DNA of 64,000 bases. It comes from K189A clade bacterium. Its GTDB lineage: Bacteria; Pseudomonadota; Gammaproteobacteria; Pseudomonadales; Azotimanducaceae. The position numbers and the translations under genes are program-made. The notes beneath the pieces are model-generated. The model was not told the DNA's origin. It saw only the letters and a list, made by a program, of their open reading frames with translations, and searched no databases. Positions 25,406 to 34,973 of the stretch are shown piece after piece; position 1 is the first letter of the stretch, and the number at the start of each line of letters is the position of its first letter. The stretch covers positions 25,229 through 89,228 of the forward strand of contig CACMHG010000003.1 in NCBI GenBank assembly GCA_902613475.1. Direction: 5' to 3'.

Positions 25406-27096
25406 TGCGCGTTACTGATGTCCAACGATTCGCGTAGCTCGCGCTTGAGGAATTTACCCGAGGCATTACGAGGTAGTGCTTCTTCAACAAACCAAAAGTA
25501 GCGCGGCACTTTGAACTTCGCGAGCTGGGTGGCGCAATGCTCGCGCAGCGTGTCGGCAGTGGCAGCGGCACCGGGCTTCAAGAAGACGGCAATGCCGACT
25601 TCCTCGCCCAGGCGATCATCGGGCACACCGAACACTGTGCATTCAGCCACATCGTCATGATCAAAGATTGCGCTCTCCACTTCCGCGCAGTAGATGTTTT
25701 CTCCGCCTCGGAGCACCATGTCCTTAATGCGATCCACAATGTATAGAAAATCGTCTTCATCCTTTCGCGCCATATCGCCGGTGCGAAGCCAACCGTCGAT
25801 AATGGTTTCCGCGGTAGCTTCTTCACGATTGAGATAACCTCGAATCACGTGGGCGCCGCGCACCCATAGTTCGCCAGGCTCGCCCTCGGGCATTTCCTCG
25901 CCCGTATCAGGGTTCACGATTTTAGACTCATAGGCGGGCATTGCAGGGCCGCAGCTTGCAGGCTTATCCACGAAGTGATCGCCGCTGATGGAGGTGATGA
26001 TGCCGCAGGTTTCGGTCATGCCATAACCCGTGTTCGGACGCGCAGTGGCCACCTGCTGATCGATCTTACCGACCAGATCCGGCTGCAGCTGTGCGCCGCC
26101 ACCGCCCAATGTCATTAAACTCGACGTGTCGGTTTTCGCAAAATCAGGGTGTGAGATGATTTCTCTCGCCATCACGGGTACGCCGCTCACGGCCGTAATG
26201 CGTTCGCGCTCGATGAGTTTTAGCGCCTCTCCGGCCTCCCATTTGTACATGTGCACGAGTTTGCCGCCGCCCAGAGTCGTGCCCTGGGCCGCGCAGTTAT
26301 TGGCGGTCACGTGAAACAGCGGTGTCGTGACCAGGGCGCAGCCAATCGGCGGTTCGTCGTCGGCGCTAATCAGGCCTTTCTGAATGCCCAGTATTTTCTG
26401 CAGGCCGGCTGAAAAGAGCATGCTCCACACATTGCTGACACAGCCGCGATGGGTCAGCTGCGCGCCCTTTGGACGCCCCGTGGTGCCTGAGGTATAGAAA
26501 ATACAGGCATCGCTGTCGGTATCGATATCGACCATGGGTTGTTGTGTGTCACCAGATACGACGTCAGTCCAGGGTGTTACGCCAATTTCTGCCTCAGGAA
26601 ATCGAACACCAACTAGTTTGATGTCCGACACGTTGGCACGGTGTTCACCGAGTTGATCCAATCTCTCCTTATCGAGTATGAGCACCTTGGGAGTGGAGTC
26701 TTCTAGGGCATAGAGCATCTCTGGTCCAATCCACCAAGCGTTCATGCCCACAACTGCCGCGCCAACCGAGGTAATGGCCCAATACGCCTGCATCCACTCA
26801 GGATAGTTACGCATGGCGATTGCGACTCTGTCGCCGGGCTCAACACCTTGATCAATTAGCCAGTTGGCTAAGGATGCGACGCGCTGGTGCGCCTCGCCGT
26901 AGGTAAGGCGCTCATCGTTGTATACAAGATAGTCACGATCTGCGAACTGTGCGGTACTCAACCATAGGTCGCGCAAGCTGCCGGGAGCGTTGGCATAAGT
27001 GCGTATATCGACACCGCGAACGTTGGTCGTCACTACTTCGAAATCCGCACCCGGTGCGGTCAGCTGCGTCCAAGCTGCGCGGTAATCTTGATACAT
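25402..27096 (-). CDS. Fatty-acid/aryl acyl-CoA ligase (AMP-binding)
   Basis: A 564-residue acyl-adenylating enzyme. The P-loop FYTSGTTGRPKGAQLTHRG, the TGYGMTETCGI motif, WLRTGDMARKDEDDFLYIVDRIKDM hinge region, GGENIYCAEVE and the C-terminal Lys motif NASGKFLKREL are all present. It activates a carboxylic acid to its CoA thioester using ATP. Medium- or long-chain fatty acid is most likely, but the substrate pocket cannot be read. GGGAGAG lies before the ATG. It is divergent from the glycosyltransferase-like gene across about 245 bases and convergent with matB. Confidence 0.88.
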   Translation of the reverse strand: MYQDYRAAWTQLTAPGADFEVVTTNVRGVDIRTYANAPGSLRDLWLSTAQFADRDYLVYNDERLTYGEAHQRVASLANWLIDQGVEPGDRVAIAMRNYPEWMQAYWAITSVGAAVVGMNAWWIGPEMLYALEDSTPKVLILDKERLDQLGEHRANVSDIKLVGVRFPEAEIGVTPWTDVVSGDTQQPMVDIDTDSDACIFYTSGTTGRPKGAQLTHRGCVSNVWSMLFSAGLQKILGIQKGLISADDEPPIGCALVTTPLFHVTANNCAAQGTTLGGGKLVHMYKWEAGEALKLIERERITAVSGVPVMAREIISHPDFAKTDTSSLMTLGGGGAQLQPDLVGKIDQQVATARPNTGYGMTETCGIITSISGDHFVDKPASCGPAMPAYESKIVNPDTGEEMPEGEPGELWVRGAHVIRGYLNREEATAETIIDGWLRTGDMARKDEDDFLYIVDRIKDMVLRGGENIYCAEVESAIFDHDDVAECTVFGVPDDRLGEEVGIAVFLKPGAAATADTLREHCATQLAKFKVPRYFWFVEEALPRNASGKFLKRELRESLDISNAH

Positions 27097-27191
27097 AGTT
27101 CTCTCCCCAAAAGCGGGAAAGAGTACAGGCTCACGGTGAATTTGCGAAGACGTCGCGAAGCTCTTTGAATCGTCAATGGTGGGAGTGACAG

Positions 27192-27206
27192 CCAGCCTAG
27201 GGCTGG
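27192..27206. repeat. Inverted repeat CCAGCC-TAG-GGCTGG
   Basis: Six perfect base pairs around a three-base loop, in the 245-base space between the divergent acyl-CoA ligase and the glycosyltransferase-like gene. It could be an operator or a small hairpin in a leader. No regulator is suggested. Confidence 0.3.
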
Positions 27207-27340
27207 ATTTAAGGATGGGCCAAAGGATTGGGTTAGGGCTGGGAGCGGAGAAAAATGCCGAGAGACCTGCTGGTGATTGTCCTTATGTTTGGCTGGGGTC
27301 AAACTGAGACTCAGTCAACTGAGTATCAACCATTCTTAAC

Positions 27341-28069
27341 GTGTCGTCAGAGCAAGCCCCGCCAGCCTTAGCCATTGTGATCCCGATCAAATCGGCGGAT
27401 GAATCTGTGGAGGCATTTGTTAGCCCACTACTGCTCGAGGGTCACGAGGTTGTAGTGGTGGAGGCGTCGCCGGAGAGTCCTTCTTCCGCAAGAGACGACA
27501 TCAGGCGGCGATGCCAAGACGTCGGTGTTCGATGGATACAAGCACCCGCCTCCCGGGGTGGGCAAATCGCCGTAGGCATTGCCAATACTCGTGCTGACCT
27601 AATTTGGGTACTGCATATAGACAGCATCAATCTCGCGCCAGGGCTTACCTATCTTCAAGATTTGGTAAAGACCAGGGGTCTATATTGGGGGCGTTTTGAT
27701 GTGGAGTTACGGGGCGATCACCCTGGCCTTGCCTGGGTGTCGCGAGCGATGAACTGGCGTTCGAGGCTTCGGCGGATTTGCACCGGAGATCAGGGCATGT
27801 TTTTCCATCGCAGGCTACTCGATCAAATTGGGGGCTTTCCGGATCAGCCGCTGATGGAAGATATTGAGGTCAGCAAGCGTCTGCGACTGATCGGTGAGTT
27901 TCGGGCACCGCGGGTGACAATTGCCGCCAGCGGCGAGCGCTGGTTACGAAAGGGCTTTTGGCGAACAGTTTTTTCTATGTGGCGCTGGCGTATTCGCTAC
28001 TTCCTCGGTGCGCCGGCGGATTCGCTTTACCGCGAATACTACGGCCTTCCAAGGCAGAGTGATCAGTGA
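27341..28069 (+). CDS. TIGR04283-type family 2 glycosyltransferase
   Basis: A 242-residue glycosyltransferase-fold protein. PALAIVIPIKSADESVEAFV opens the GT-A fold, ASRGGQIAVGIANTRADLIWVLHIDS is the nucleotide-sugar/DXD-like region (with HIDS here), and CTGDQGMFFHRRLLDQIGGF and QPLMEDIEVSKRLRLIG are the family signature. These proteins are often annotated as arsenosugar-biosynthesis glycosyltransferases because some occur with arsS, but most family members, as here, have no arsenic genes beside them. GTG start at 27341. It overlaps the next gene by four bases and the two form a recurring pair. Confidence 0.85.
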   Translation: MSSEQAPPALAIVIPIKSADESVEAFVSPLLLEGHEVVVVEASPESPSSARDDIRRRCQDVGVRWIQAPASRGGQIAVGIANTRADLIWVLHIDSINLAPGLTYLQDLVKTRGLYWGRFDVELRGDHPGLAWVSRAMNWRSRLRRICTGDQGMFFHRRLLDQIGGFPDQPLMEDIEVSKRLRLIGEFRAPRVTIAASGERWLRKGFWRTVFSMWRWRIRYFLGAPADSLYREYYGLPRQSDQ

Positions 28070-28695
28070 CGACATCCTTGCTCATTTTTGCCAAGGCACC
28101 TGAACCGGGACTGAGCAAAACCCGGCTAATGCCCCTGCTTGACGCCCAGGAAGCGGCGGCAGCCCACGAACAACTGTCTAGGCGCGTCTTTCAAGCCATG
28201 GCGACGAGCCAACTCAGTATTGTTTTATGGGGCGCATCAGAGCACCCAACCCTGGTCGATTGGGCAGCCCAATGCGGTTGGCCACTGCGACAGCAGCAGG
28301 GCGATGATCTAGGCGAGCGCATGGCTCAGGCGCTGGCTGATGAGTTAGCCGGCGGTGCCGAGCGAGCGATATTGATTGGCACGGACTGTCCTTTGATGAG
28401 TGCCAATTATGTTGCACAAGCAGAGGCCGCGCTGGCATCAGCCGATGTTGTGCTGGGTCCTGCCGAAGACGGTGGATATGTGCTGATTGGCTGCTCGCGA
28501 GCAGTGCCAGAGATTTTTCGTGGAATCGAGTGGGGTACGAACCGGGTGCTAGAGCAAACCCTGAAATCAGCTTCCCAGGCGCAGCTCAGGGTGACTCTGC
28601 TCAATACACTTTGGGACGTTGATCGACCAGAGGACTGGCGGCGGTTTTTAGCGCTGCAGGCGGCTGAAAAGAAAAAGACGACGGACGGGGTTTAA
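28066..28695 (+). CDS. TIGR04282-type (DUF2064) glycosyltransferase-like protein
   Basis: A 209-residue protein of the DUF2064 family, a nucleotidyltransferase/glycosyltransferase-like GT-A fold. Signature segments: LLIFAKAPEPGLSKTRLMPLL near the N-terminus, ILIGTDCPLMSANYV, DVVLGPAEDGGYVLIGCS, and LLNTLWDVDRPEDWRRF. It is the usual partner of the TIGR04283 gene before it. The pair probably makes or transfers an activated sugar or glycerol-type unit, but the reaction has not been established. Its TAA overlaps the stop of sufE on the other strand (shared TTAA). Confidence 0.85.
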   Translation: MTTSLLIFAKAPEPGLSKTRLMPLLDAQEAAAAHEQLSRRVFQAMATSQLSIVLWGASEHPTLVDWAAQCGWPLRQQQGDDLGERMAQALADELAGGAERAILIGTDCPLMSANYVAQAEAALASADVVLGPAEDGGYVLIGCSRAVPEIFRGIEWGTNRVLEQTLKSASQAQLRVTLLNTLWDVDRPEDWRRFLALQAAEKKKTTDGV

Positions 28696-29108
28696 GGCGA
28701 GGCCTGTGTGGCGACTTCCTTGATTCGAGCGACCATCGCGCGCAGGCCATTGCCGCGGGTTACTGACAGATGTGCTAGCAGGTCGAGTTGCCCAAAGACG
28801 TCCTCAATATCCAGCTTCTGTATCTCACTGGCCTGACGTCCGTCGACAATGACCAACACCACGGCAATGAGTCCGCGCACTATATGAGCATCGCTATCCA
28901 TCGAAAACGTGAGCCCATCTGCGTCAGAGGTATGCGTCAGCCAGACCTGACTCTGACAGCCGCGTATCAGGTGATCATCGATCTTGTCAGATTCAGGCAG
29001 ACCACCCAGATCCTTGCCTAGGTCGATGATGAACCGATACTTGTCTTCCCAGTCATCGAAAAAACTGAAGGTCTCTAGAAGTTCATCAAGCGTCATGCTC
29101 TGGGCCAT
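28692..29108 (-). CDS. sufE: SufE sulfur-acceptor protein
   Basis: A 138-residue SufE. Cys51 in LIRGCQSQVWL is the sulfur acceptor; the surrounding FFDDWEDKYRFIIDLGKDL and SDADGLTFSMDSDAHIVRG are typical. SufE takes persulfide from SufS and passes it to the SufBCD scaffold. Start 29108 lies two bases after the sufT stop and gives the normal family length; the upstream ATG at 29165 is in the sufT coding region. It is the last gene of the suf operon. Confidence 0.93.
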   Translation of the reverse strand: MAQSMTLDELLETFSFFDDWEDKYRFIIDLGKDLGGLPESDKIDDHLIRGCQSQVWLTHTSDADGLTFSMDSDAHIVRGLIAVVLVIVDGRQASEIQKLDIEDVFGQLDLLAHLSVTRGNGLRAMVARIKEVATQASP

Positions 29109-29110
29109 GT

Positions 29111-29638
29111 TCAAAATACGCCCAATTCGAGCTGCGCTTCCTCGGTCATCATGTCGCGAGACCACGGGGGTTCAAAAACCAAGGCGACTTCGACATCTAT
29201 TAAGTTGGGTACCTGACGAACACGATCTTTGACTTCCTCGATCAGTACCGGACCCATGCCACAGCCTGGTGCGGTTAGGGTCATATCAATATCGACTTTG
29301 CCATCTTCAACGCGAACCGCGTAAATCAAACCCAGATCGGCGATGTTGACTGGAATTTCTGGGTCATATACCGAACGAAGCGCATGCCACACGTGGGCCT
29401 CGTCTACGACATTTGGCGTATCACTATCAGCGAACGTCAGGGGTTCCACGCGCAAACCAATGGCGTCGGCATCGGCGCCGGCGATGCGCGCCATGTTGCC
29501 GTTCACCACCACAGTAAAGCTGCCGCCCAGGGTTTGGGTCAGCGTAATGAAGGCCCCGCCTGGAATGGTAATGGGGTCGCCGGTAGGCACCAGTCTTCCG
29601 GGACAATCCCGGGTTGTTGTAACGATGCGCCTTTCCAC
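29111..29638 (-). CDS. sufT: SufT Fe-S assembly protein
   Basis: A 175-residue protein. Its first third (RRIVTTTRDCPGRLVPTGDP, IPGGAFITLTQTLGGSFTVVV) is the SufT-specific N-terminus, and the remainder is a MIP18/DUF59 domain (VWHALRSVYDPEIPVNIADLG, MTLTAPGCGMGPVLIEEVKD). Cys in APGCGMG is conserved in the family. It assists maturation of Fe-S proteins. It sits three bases after sufA and two before sufE, so it is translated as part of the suf operon. Confidence 0.92.
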   Translation of the reverse strand: MERRIVTTTRDCPGRLVPTGDPITIPGGAFITLTQTLGGSFTVVVNGNMARIAGADADAIGLRVEPLTFADSDTPNVVDEAHVWHALRSVYDPEIPVNIADLGLIYAVRVEDGKVDIDMTLTAPGCGMGPVLIEEVKDRVRQVPNLIDVEVALVFEPPWSRDMMTEEAQLELGVF

Positions 29639-29641
29639 GAG

Positions 29642-30040
29642 CTAGTTCGGCTGGGTCGCGTCAGTGGCAAGATCAGAAGCAGTGCCTTCAGGGGCATTAG
29701 TATCATCAACCAGAGCAAAGCTCTCACCGCATCCACAATAGCTGGTGGCTTTAGAGTTTTTGAAGATTAGGGCGGAGTTCAAGCCCTGGGTGACCATGTC
29801 GATTTCAGTGCCATCAACCAGGACCAAGTCTTGTTCGTTGATGCAGACGGTGACCTGGTCGCTAACCGGTACGAGGTGGTCGCCGGGTGCTGAATCTTCT
29901 AAAAAGTCCAGGGTATACATGAAGCCATTGCAGCCGCTTTCCTTAACGCCAAGGCGCAGATAACGGCTTTGGGTCTGTTCAACCTGGCTTTTGATATGCG
30001 CTTGAGCGCTCTGGGAAACGGATATCTGTGGTGTACTCAT
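29642..30040 (-). CDS. sufA: SufA/IscA-type A-type carrier
   Basis: A 132-residue A-type carrier (HesB domain): YLRLGVKESGCNGFMYTLDF with the first conserved Cys, INEQDLVLVDGTEIDMVT, and the C-terminal SKATSYCGCGESFAL with the CxC pair that completes the cluster or iron ligand set. It receives Fe-S clusters from the SufBCD scaffold and hands them to client proteins. A Pro/Thr-rich tail after the domain is unusual but short. It is 53 bases downstream of sufS. Confidence 0.92.
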   Translation of the reverse strand: MSTPQISVSQSAQAHIKSQVEQTQSRYLRLGVKESGCNGFMYTLDFLEDSAPGDHLVPVSDQVTVCINEQDLVLVDGTEIDMVTQGLNSALIFKNSKATSYCGCGESFALVDDTNAPEGTASDLATDATQPN

Positions 30041-30093
30041 ATCTTTATCTCGGGGCTTTCGCCCACTGTACGGCCCTCGGGAACAGGTCTTTT

Positions 30094-31293
30094 TTAAAGA
30101 AAAGTGGCTGCCTTTTCTACTCCCGCCAGCAGAGCATCAACATCGGCTTCATTGTTGTACAGGCTAAACGAGGCGCGCACCGTGCCAGGAATGCCGAGCC
30201 GCGTCATCAGCGGCATATTGCAGTGGTGGCCGGAGCGCACGGCGATACCCTGTTGATCGAGTAGGGTGCCGACATCGTTGGGGTGCCCGCCATCGAGCAA
30301 AAAGGAAATCACGGATGCGCGTTTATTCGGTTCTCCGATCAAGCGCAGTCCGGGTATCTGTTTAAGACCAGAAAGCGCCCTGTTGACTAGCTGCTCCTCT
30401 TGTCGAATCAGCTCATCCATAGGTAGGCCATCGATGTAGTCGAAGGCGGCGCCAAGACCCGCGCATCCGGCGATATTTGGCGTGCCGGCCTCAAAGCGGA
30501 AGGGGGCTTGTTGATAGGTGCTCGCTTCGATGCTGACTTGGTCGATCATTTCACCGCCACCCTGCCATGGAGGTAGGGCGTTCAGCAGTTCGAGGCGGCC
30601 ATACAATATGCCAATGCCTGTGGGGGCGAACATTTTGTGGCCTGAAAATACGTAGAAATCGCAGTCCATCGCCTGCACATCGATCCGGGCATGTAGTACC
30701 GCCTGGGCGCCGTCGACGAGGGTTAGCGCACCGACCTGCTTGGCCTGTTCTACAAGGTTGGCAACAGGGTTCACTGCGCCGAGACCATTGCTGATGTGGG
30801 TAATGGCGAGCAGGGCAGTGTTTTCGGTAATCAGGCTCGCGGCGCTTTCGAGGTCTAGATCGCCATGCTCATCAATATCGATGGCCTTGATATTGGCACC
30901 TGTGCGTTGGGCCAGAAGCTGCCAAGGCACGATATTCGAGTGGTGTTCTAGTTGGCTGATGACAATGTCTTGGCCCGCTTTAATGTTGCCCTCGATAACC
31001 TGGGCAACCAGGTTGATGCCCTCGGTGGTACCGCGAGTAAAAATCACGGACTCACGGTGTGCAGCATTTATAAAGGCCTGGGCCTTGTTGCGGCATTCCT
31101 CGAGTAGCGCCGTGGCCTCTTCGGCAAGTTCATGGGCAGCCCGATGCACATTGGCGTTGTGCTGGCGGTAGTAGCGATCAATGGTGTCGATAACCTGTTG
31201 CGGCTTTTGCGTGGTTGCACCGTTGTCGAGATATACCAGGGGTTTGCCGCGGCTCGTGCGCTGTAGGATCGGGAAATCGTCGCGAATGTTCAT
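30094..31293 (-). CDS. sufS: SufS cysteine desulfurase
   Basis: A 399-residue PLP enzyme of the group II (SufS/CsdA) desulfurases. PLP Lys is in FYVFSGHKMFAPTGIGILYG, the N-terminal LVYLDNGATTQKP and THISNGLGAVNPV are conserved, and RSGHHCNMPLMTRLG holds the catalytic Cys near the C-terminus. It takes sulfur from cysteine, giving alanine and a Cys-persulfide for SufE. The start overlaps sufD by four bases (ATGA-type). Length is normal. Confidence 0.96.
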   Translation of the reverse strand: MNIRDDFPILQRTSRGKPLVYLDNGATTQKPQQVIDTIDRYYRQHNANVHRAAHELAEEATALLEECRNKAQAFINAAHRESVIFTRGTTEGINLVAQVIEGNIKAGQDIVISQLEHHSNIVPWQLLAQRTGANIKAIDIDEHGDLDLESAASLITENTALLAITHISNGLGAVNPVANLVEQAKQVGALTLVDGAQAVLHARIDVQAMDCDFYVFSGHKMFAPTGIGILYGRLELLNALPPWQGGGEMIDQVSIEASTYQQAPFRFEAGTPNIAGCAGLGAAFDYIDGLPMDELIRQEEQLVNRALSGLKQIPGLRLIGEPNKRASVISFLLDGGHPNDVGTLLDQQGIAVRSGHHCNMPLMTRLGIPGTVRASFSLYNNEADVDALLAGVEKAATFL

Positions 31294-32402
31294 AGGCTTG
31301 CACCTATCTCTCGGACTCCGATCATGGTGTTCAGTGCGGTCTCTGCCAACGGGCCGTCAATGCATTGCCGCAAGAAACCCTGGCTGAGCAGTGCTTCGGC
31401 CGCCGCGTTGTCGATGCCTCTGCTGGTCAGGTAAAACAGGGCTTCCTGTGACAGGGTGCCAACCGTTGCGCCATGGGAACAACTGACGTCGTCGGTATAG
31501 ATCTCTAGTTCAGGCTTGGTATTGATGGTGGCGTTGTCTCCCATCCCTAAGTTTTTGTTGGATAACTGAGCGTCGGTTCCGCTCGCCCCATCGTGAATAT
31601 GAATGCGGCCGTTAAACGTGCACTTGCCGCCATTGGCGACAATGTTATGAATAGTCTGTTCGCTACGGCCTCTAGGTTGTCGGTGTTCCAGAGTGATCTG
31701 CTGATCTAGCGCGGCCTTGTTGTCGACCATGCCCGCTGACACCAGTTTCGCTTCGGCACCCTGACCGTCCATGATGATATGCAGGTCTTGCCTTCGCACA
31801 CCGCAGCCTAGGACATGGTTGTTCAAGTGATAGCGAGCCGACGACTGCAGGCGCACGCTCGAGTACTGCCAGCTTGAAGTCGCAGAGTTCAAGGCATTGC
31901 GGGAATGGTTAACCTCGGCATTCGGGCCAATGTCGATCCAAACGGTCTGCTGCCCTTCGTCGCCCTCTATCATCTCGATCAAAGTAAGGGAGGCGTTGGC
32001 GGATAGGTTAACGATGACAGGTAACGTGTTGCTCCTATGTATGAGCGTTACGGGATCCGTCACCGACCCTGTGATGTCCAGACGCATGGCCTCACCGACA
32101 AAACACAATCGCGCAAATGCTTCCGGACCCTGCTGAAGATCGAGCCCGGGCATTGGATTGCTAATGGTTTCTCGCCACCAGCGAACGCCAGTTTGCTGCT
32201 CACCATTAATGTGTGGCGCCTCAGCAGGCGCAGCGAGTTGCGTCAGAAAACCGTCGGCCTTGGTGTACTTCCAGCGCTCCCGGTGAGCCGGGCTGTTAAG
32301 GGCGCTCTGGATGACATCATCAATCGTGACGCTCGGTTCGCTTAAGCTCTCGGCGAGCCCAGCGGGCACTAGCAAAGTCTTTGGCAGCGCTAGGTCAGCC
32401 AT
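31290..32402 (-). CDS. sufD: SufD Fe-S scaffold subunit
   Basis: A 370-residue SufD, shorter than many but complete. The N-terminus (LPTKTLL-type VPAGLAESLS) is followed by a beta-helix, and the C-terminal third carries the family signature: HDGASGTDAQLSNKNLGMGD, ELEIYTDDVSCSHGATVG, LFYLTSRGID, FLRQCID-type. His in CSHGATVG is a conserved cluster-assembly residue. It forms SufBC2D with SufB and SufC. It overlaps the end of sufC by 13 bases. Confidence 0.94.
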   Translation of the reverse strand: MADLALPKTLLVPAGLAESLSEPSVTIDDVIQSALNSPAHRERWKYTKADGFLTQLAAPAEAPHINGEQQTGVRWWRETISNPMPGLDLQQGPEAFARLCFVGEAMRLDITGSVTDPVTLIHRSNTLPVIVNLSANASLTLIEMIEGDEGQQTVWIDIGPNAEVNHSRNALNSATSSWQYSSVRLQSSARYHLNNHVLGCGVRRQDLHIIMDGQGAEAKLVSAGMVDNKAALDQQITLEHRQPRGRSEQTIHNIVANGGKCTFNGRIHIHDGASGTDAQLSNKNLGMGDNATINTKPELEIYTDDVSCSHGATVGTLSQEALFYLTSRGIDNAAAEALLSQGFLRQCIDGPLAETALNTMIGVREIGASL

Positions 32403-33145
32403 GCATAGCCCTTGGCTTCTAATTCCAGCGCCAAACTTTTGTCGCCGGACTCGATGATTTGGCCGTTTGATAAGACATGGACATAGTCAGGCACGATGTA
32501 GTCGAGCAAACGCTGATAGTGGGTAATAAGCACGACACCATTGCTCTCGCTACGATACCGGTTGACCCCGTCGGCAACGACTTTGAGGGCGTCGATGTCG
32601 AGGCCTGAATCGGTCTCGTCCAGCAGAGCTAGTTTGGGGTTGAGCAGCAGAAGCTGCATGATTTCGTTGCGCTTCTTCTCGCCGCCGCTAAAACCTTCGT
32701 TGACGCCGCGCTTTAAAAAAGCCGGGTCGAGATCGAGGGATGCCGCCAGTTCTCTGACCGTGCGCATGAAGCTAGCAGTATTTGGCTGTTCTTCCCCTCG
32801 CGCTCGCGCGAGGGAGTCGATGCTGGCCTTTAGGAATTCCATATTGCTCACACCTGGAATTTCCACCGGATATTGAAACGCAAGGAACATACCGATCTGG
32901 GCCCGTTCGAAGGGCTCAAGATCGAGCAGGTTGTTACCGCCCAACATCGCCCCACCCCCACCAACGGTGTAGCCCGGTCGACCAGACAGTACATTGGCCA
33001 GGGTCGACTTGCCGGAACCATTCGGCCCCATAATGGCGTGTACTTCCCCTGCTTTGACCGTGAGGTTCAGGCCTTTGAGGATGGGCTGGGGGCCATCGTC
33101 GGTCTCAACGCTGGCGTGCAGATTTGATACATCAAGCAGGTTCAT
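32390..33145 (-). CDS. sufC: SufC ATPase of the SufBC2D scaffold
   Basis: A 251-residue ABC-type ATPase without membrane domain. Walker A is [16 protein letters not shown], the signature region [20 protein letters not shown] is SufC-type, and the Walker B is [19 protein letters not shown] use drives conformational change in SufB-SufD during cluster assembly. It overlaps sufB by four bases and sufD by 13, evidence of tight translational coupling. Confidence 0.96.
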   Translation of the reverse strand: MNLLDVSNLHASVETDDGPQPILKGLNLTVKAGEVHAIMGPNGSGKSTLANVLSGRPGYTVGGGGAMLGGNNLLDLEPFERAQIGMFLAFQYPVEIPGVSNMEFLKASIDSLARARGEEQPNTASFMRTVRELAASLDLDPAFLKRGVNEGFSGGEKKRNEIMQLLLLNPKLALLDETDSGLDIDALKVVADGVNRYRSESNGVVLITHYQRLLDYIVPDYVHVLSNGQIIESGDKSLALELEAKGYAWLT

Positions 33146-34635
33146 CCAACCGCACCCTCTAGGCTGACTTCCAATAATTTTCCGGCTTCTACGGCGAATT
33201 CCATGGGCAGTTCGCGGAAAACCTCCTTGCAGAAACCGTTAACGATCATGCTTACCGCCTGTTCGGTTTCAATACCGCGCTGCTGGCAGGCGAATAGCTG
33301 ATCATCGCTGACCTTGGAGGTGCTGGCTTCGTGCTCGACCGTGGCCGAATTGTTCTTGTTCTCAATGTAGGGGAATGTGTGCGCACCGCATTGATCACCA
33401 ATCAACAACGAATCGCATTGGGTAAAATTACGAGCGTTTTGCGCCGTGGGTGAGATCCGCACCAGGCCGCGATAGCAGTTTTCGCTACCCCCTGCGCTAA
33501 TGCCCTTGGACACAATCGTGCTCTTGGTGTTCTTACCCATATGGATCATCTTTGTACCGGTATCAGCCTGCTGACGGTTGTTGGTTAGTGCTACCGAATA
33601 GAACTCGCCAACCGACTCGTCACCGCGCAACACCACGCTGGGGTATTTCCAGGTGATCGCCGATCCAGTCTCAACTTGGGTCCAGGAGATCTTTGCCCGC
33701 GGCCCTGCACACAAGCCGCGCTTGGTGACGAAGTTGTAAATGCCGCCCTTACCGTTCTCATCGCCGGGATACCAGTTCTGCACGGTGCTGTATTTGATCT
33801 CTGCGTCACCCATGGCCACCAGCTCTACCACGGCTGCATGCAATTGGTTCTCGTCGCGCATCGGGGCGGTACACCCTTCCAGGTAGCTTACGTGGGATCC
33901 TTCGTCTGCAATGATCAGGGTGCGCTCAAACTGTCCTGTATTGCGCTCGTTGATCCGAAAATAGGTAGAAAGTTCCATCGGACAGCGCACGCCCTTGGGA
34001 ATGTAGACGAATGAACCGTCGCTAAAGACTGCGGAGTTCAGTGCTGCGTAGTAGTTGTCCCGCTGCGGGATCACAGAGCCAAGGTACTTTTGCACCAGTT
34101 CTGGATGGCTGTGCACGGCCTCGGAGATTGGGCAAAAGATCACTCCGGCCGCTGCTAGCGTTTCTTTGAATGTCGTGGCGATGGAGACACTGTCGAAAAC
34201 TACGTCGACCGCAACGTTGGTGCCTGCGGGTGTGCCGATGGCGGCTGGATCCGGCACCACGCCAGCCAGCGCGGCTTGTTCATGCAGCGGAATGCCGAGT
34301 TTTTCATAGGTTCGCAGTAACTCCGGGTCAACTTCGTCCAATGATCTGGGACCATCGGTCTGACTCTTAGGTGCGGAATAGTAGGAAATGGCTTGAAAGT
34401 CGATGGGCGGATAGTGAACATGCGCCCAGTTCGGTTCGCGCATCTCTCGCCATTTGGCAAAGGCTTCTAGACGCCAATCGGTTAGCCATTGGGGCTCGCC
34501 TTTGCGCGCAGAAATGAAGCGCACGACACTTTCGTCTAATCCCGGCGGCAGCGTCTCCGACTCAACGTCAGTGACGAAGCCTGCGTGATATTCGCTGCCC
34601 GCTTCGACTAGGTCATCAACACTGGATTTAGACAC
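33142..34635 (-). CDS. sufB: SufB Fe-S scaffold subunit
   Basis: A 497-residue SufB, first gene of the suf operon. Recognisable segments are [20 protein letters not shown] ([15 protein letters not shown]), [60 protein letters not shown] and the C-terminal [23 protein letters not shown] start with AGGAG about six bases upstream. The 340 bases upstream, shared with a divergent methyltransferase gene, should hold the promoter. No iscR lies in front, unlike many suf operons. Confidence 0.96.
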   Translation of the reverse strand: MSKSSVDDLVEAGSEYHAGFVTDVESETLPPGLDESVVRFISARKGEPQWLTDWRLEAFAKWREMREPNWAHVHYPPIDFQAISYYSAPKSQTDGPRSLDEVDPELLRTYEKLGIPLHEQAALAGVVPDPAAIGTPAGTNVAVDVVFDSVSIATTFKETLAAAGVIFCPISEAVHSHPELVQKYLGSVIPQRDNYYAALNSAVFSDGSFVYIPKGVRCPMELSTYFRINERNTGQFERTLIIADEGSHVSYLEGCTAPMRDENQLHAAVVELVAMGDAEIKYSTVQNWYPGDENGKGGIYNFVTKRGLCAGPRAKISWTQVETGSAITWKYPSVVLRGDESVGEFYSVALTNNRQQADTGTKMIHMGKNTKSTIVSKGISAGGSENCYRGLVRISPTAQNARNFTQCDSLLIGDQCGAHTFPYIENKNNSATVEHEASTSKVSDDQLFACQQRGIETEQAVSMIVNGFCKEVFRELPMEFAVEAGKLLEVSLEGAVG

Positions 34636-34973
34636 TAGGTCTCCTGTTTTTGGTGCACATCGTCACACACCGAGGGTGGTTTGCCGATGCGTTTAAGGCC
34701 GCGAATTCTACAGGCGCCTAGTTGCGCAAGCAAAAACCGCTTCTTGGTTAAGAACGTTTAGTGGGGGTGAAACAAAGCCCTGCAAGAGGGCGAGGGTCAC
34801 GGATTTCAGGCTACGTCAGGCGAAAGCTGGACAATAGGTCGCTCGATAAGATCCTTTCGCTTGGCGCGATTGTTCAGGGTTCATTAGGGCGTAGATTGCC
34901 CACAAATTTCGTCGCAGCTGATTCATACTGCGCCGCTAGCATCATCCACCCGATACAGACAAAAGGCCGCTTT

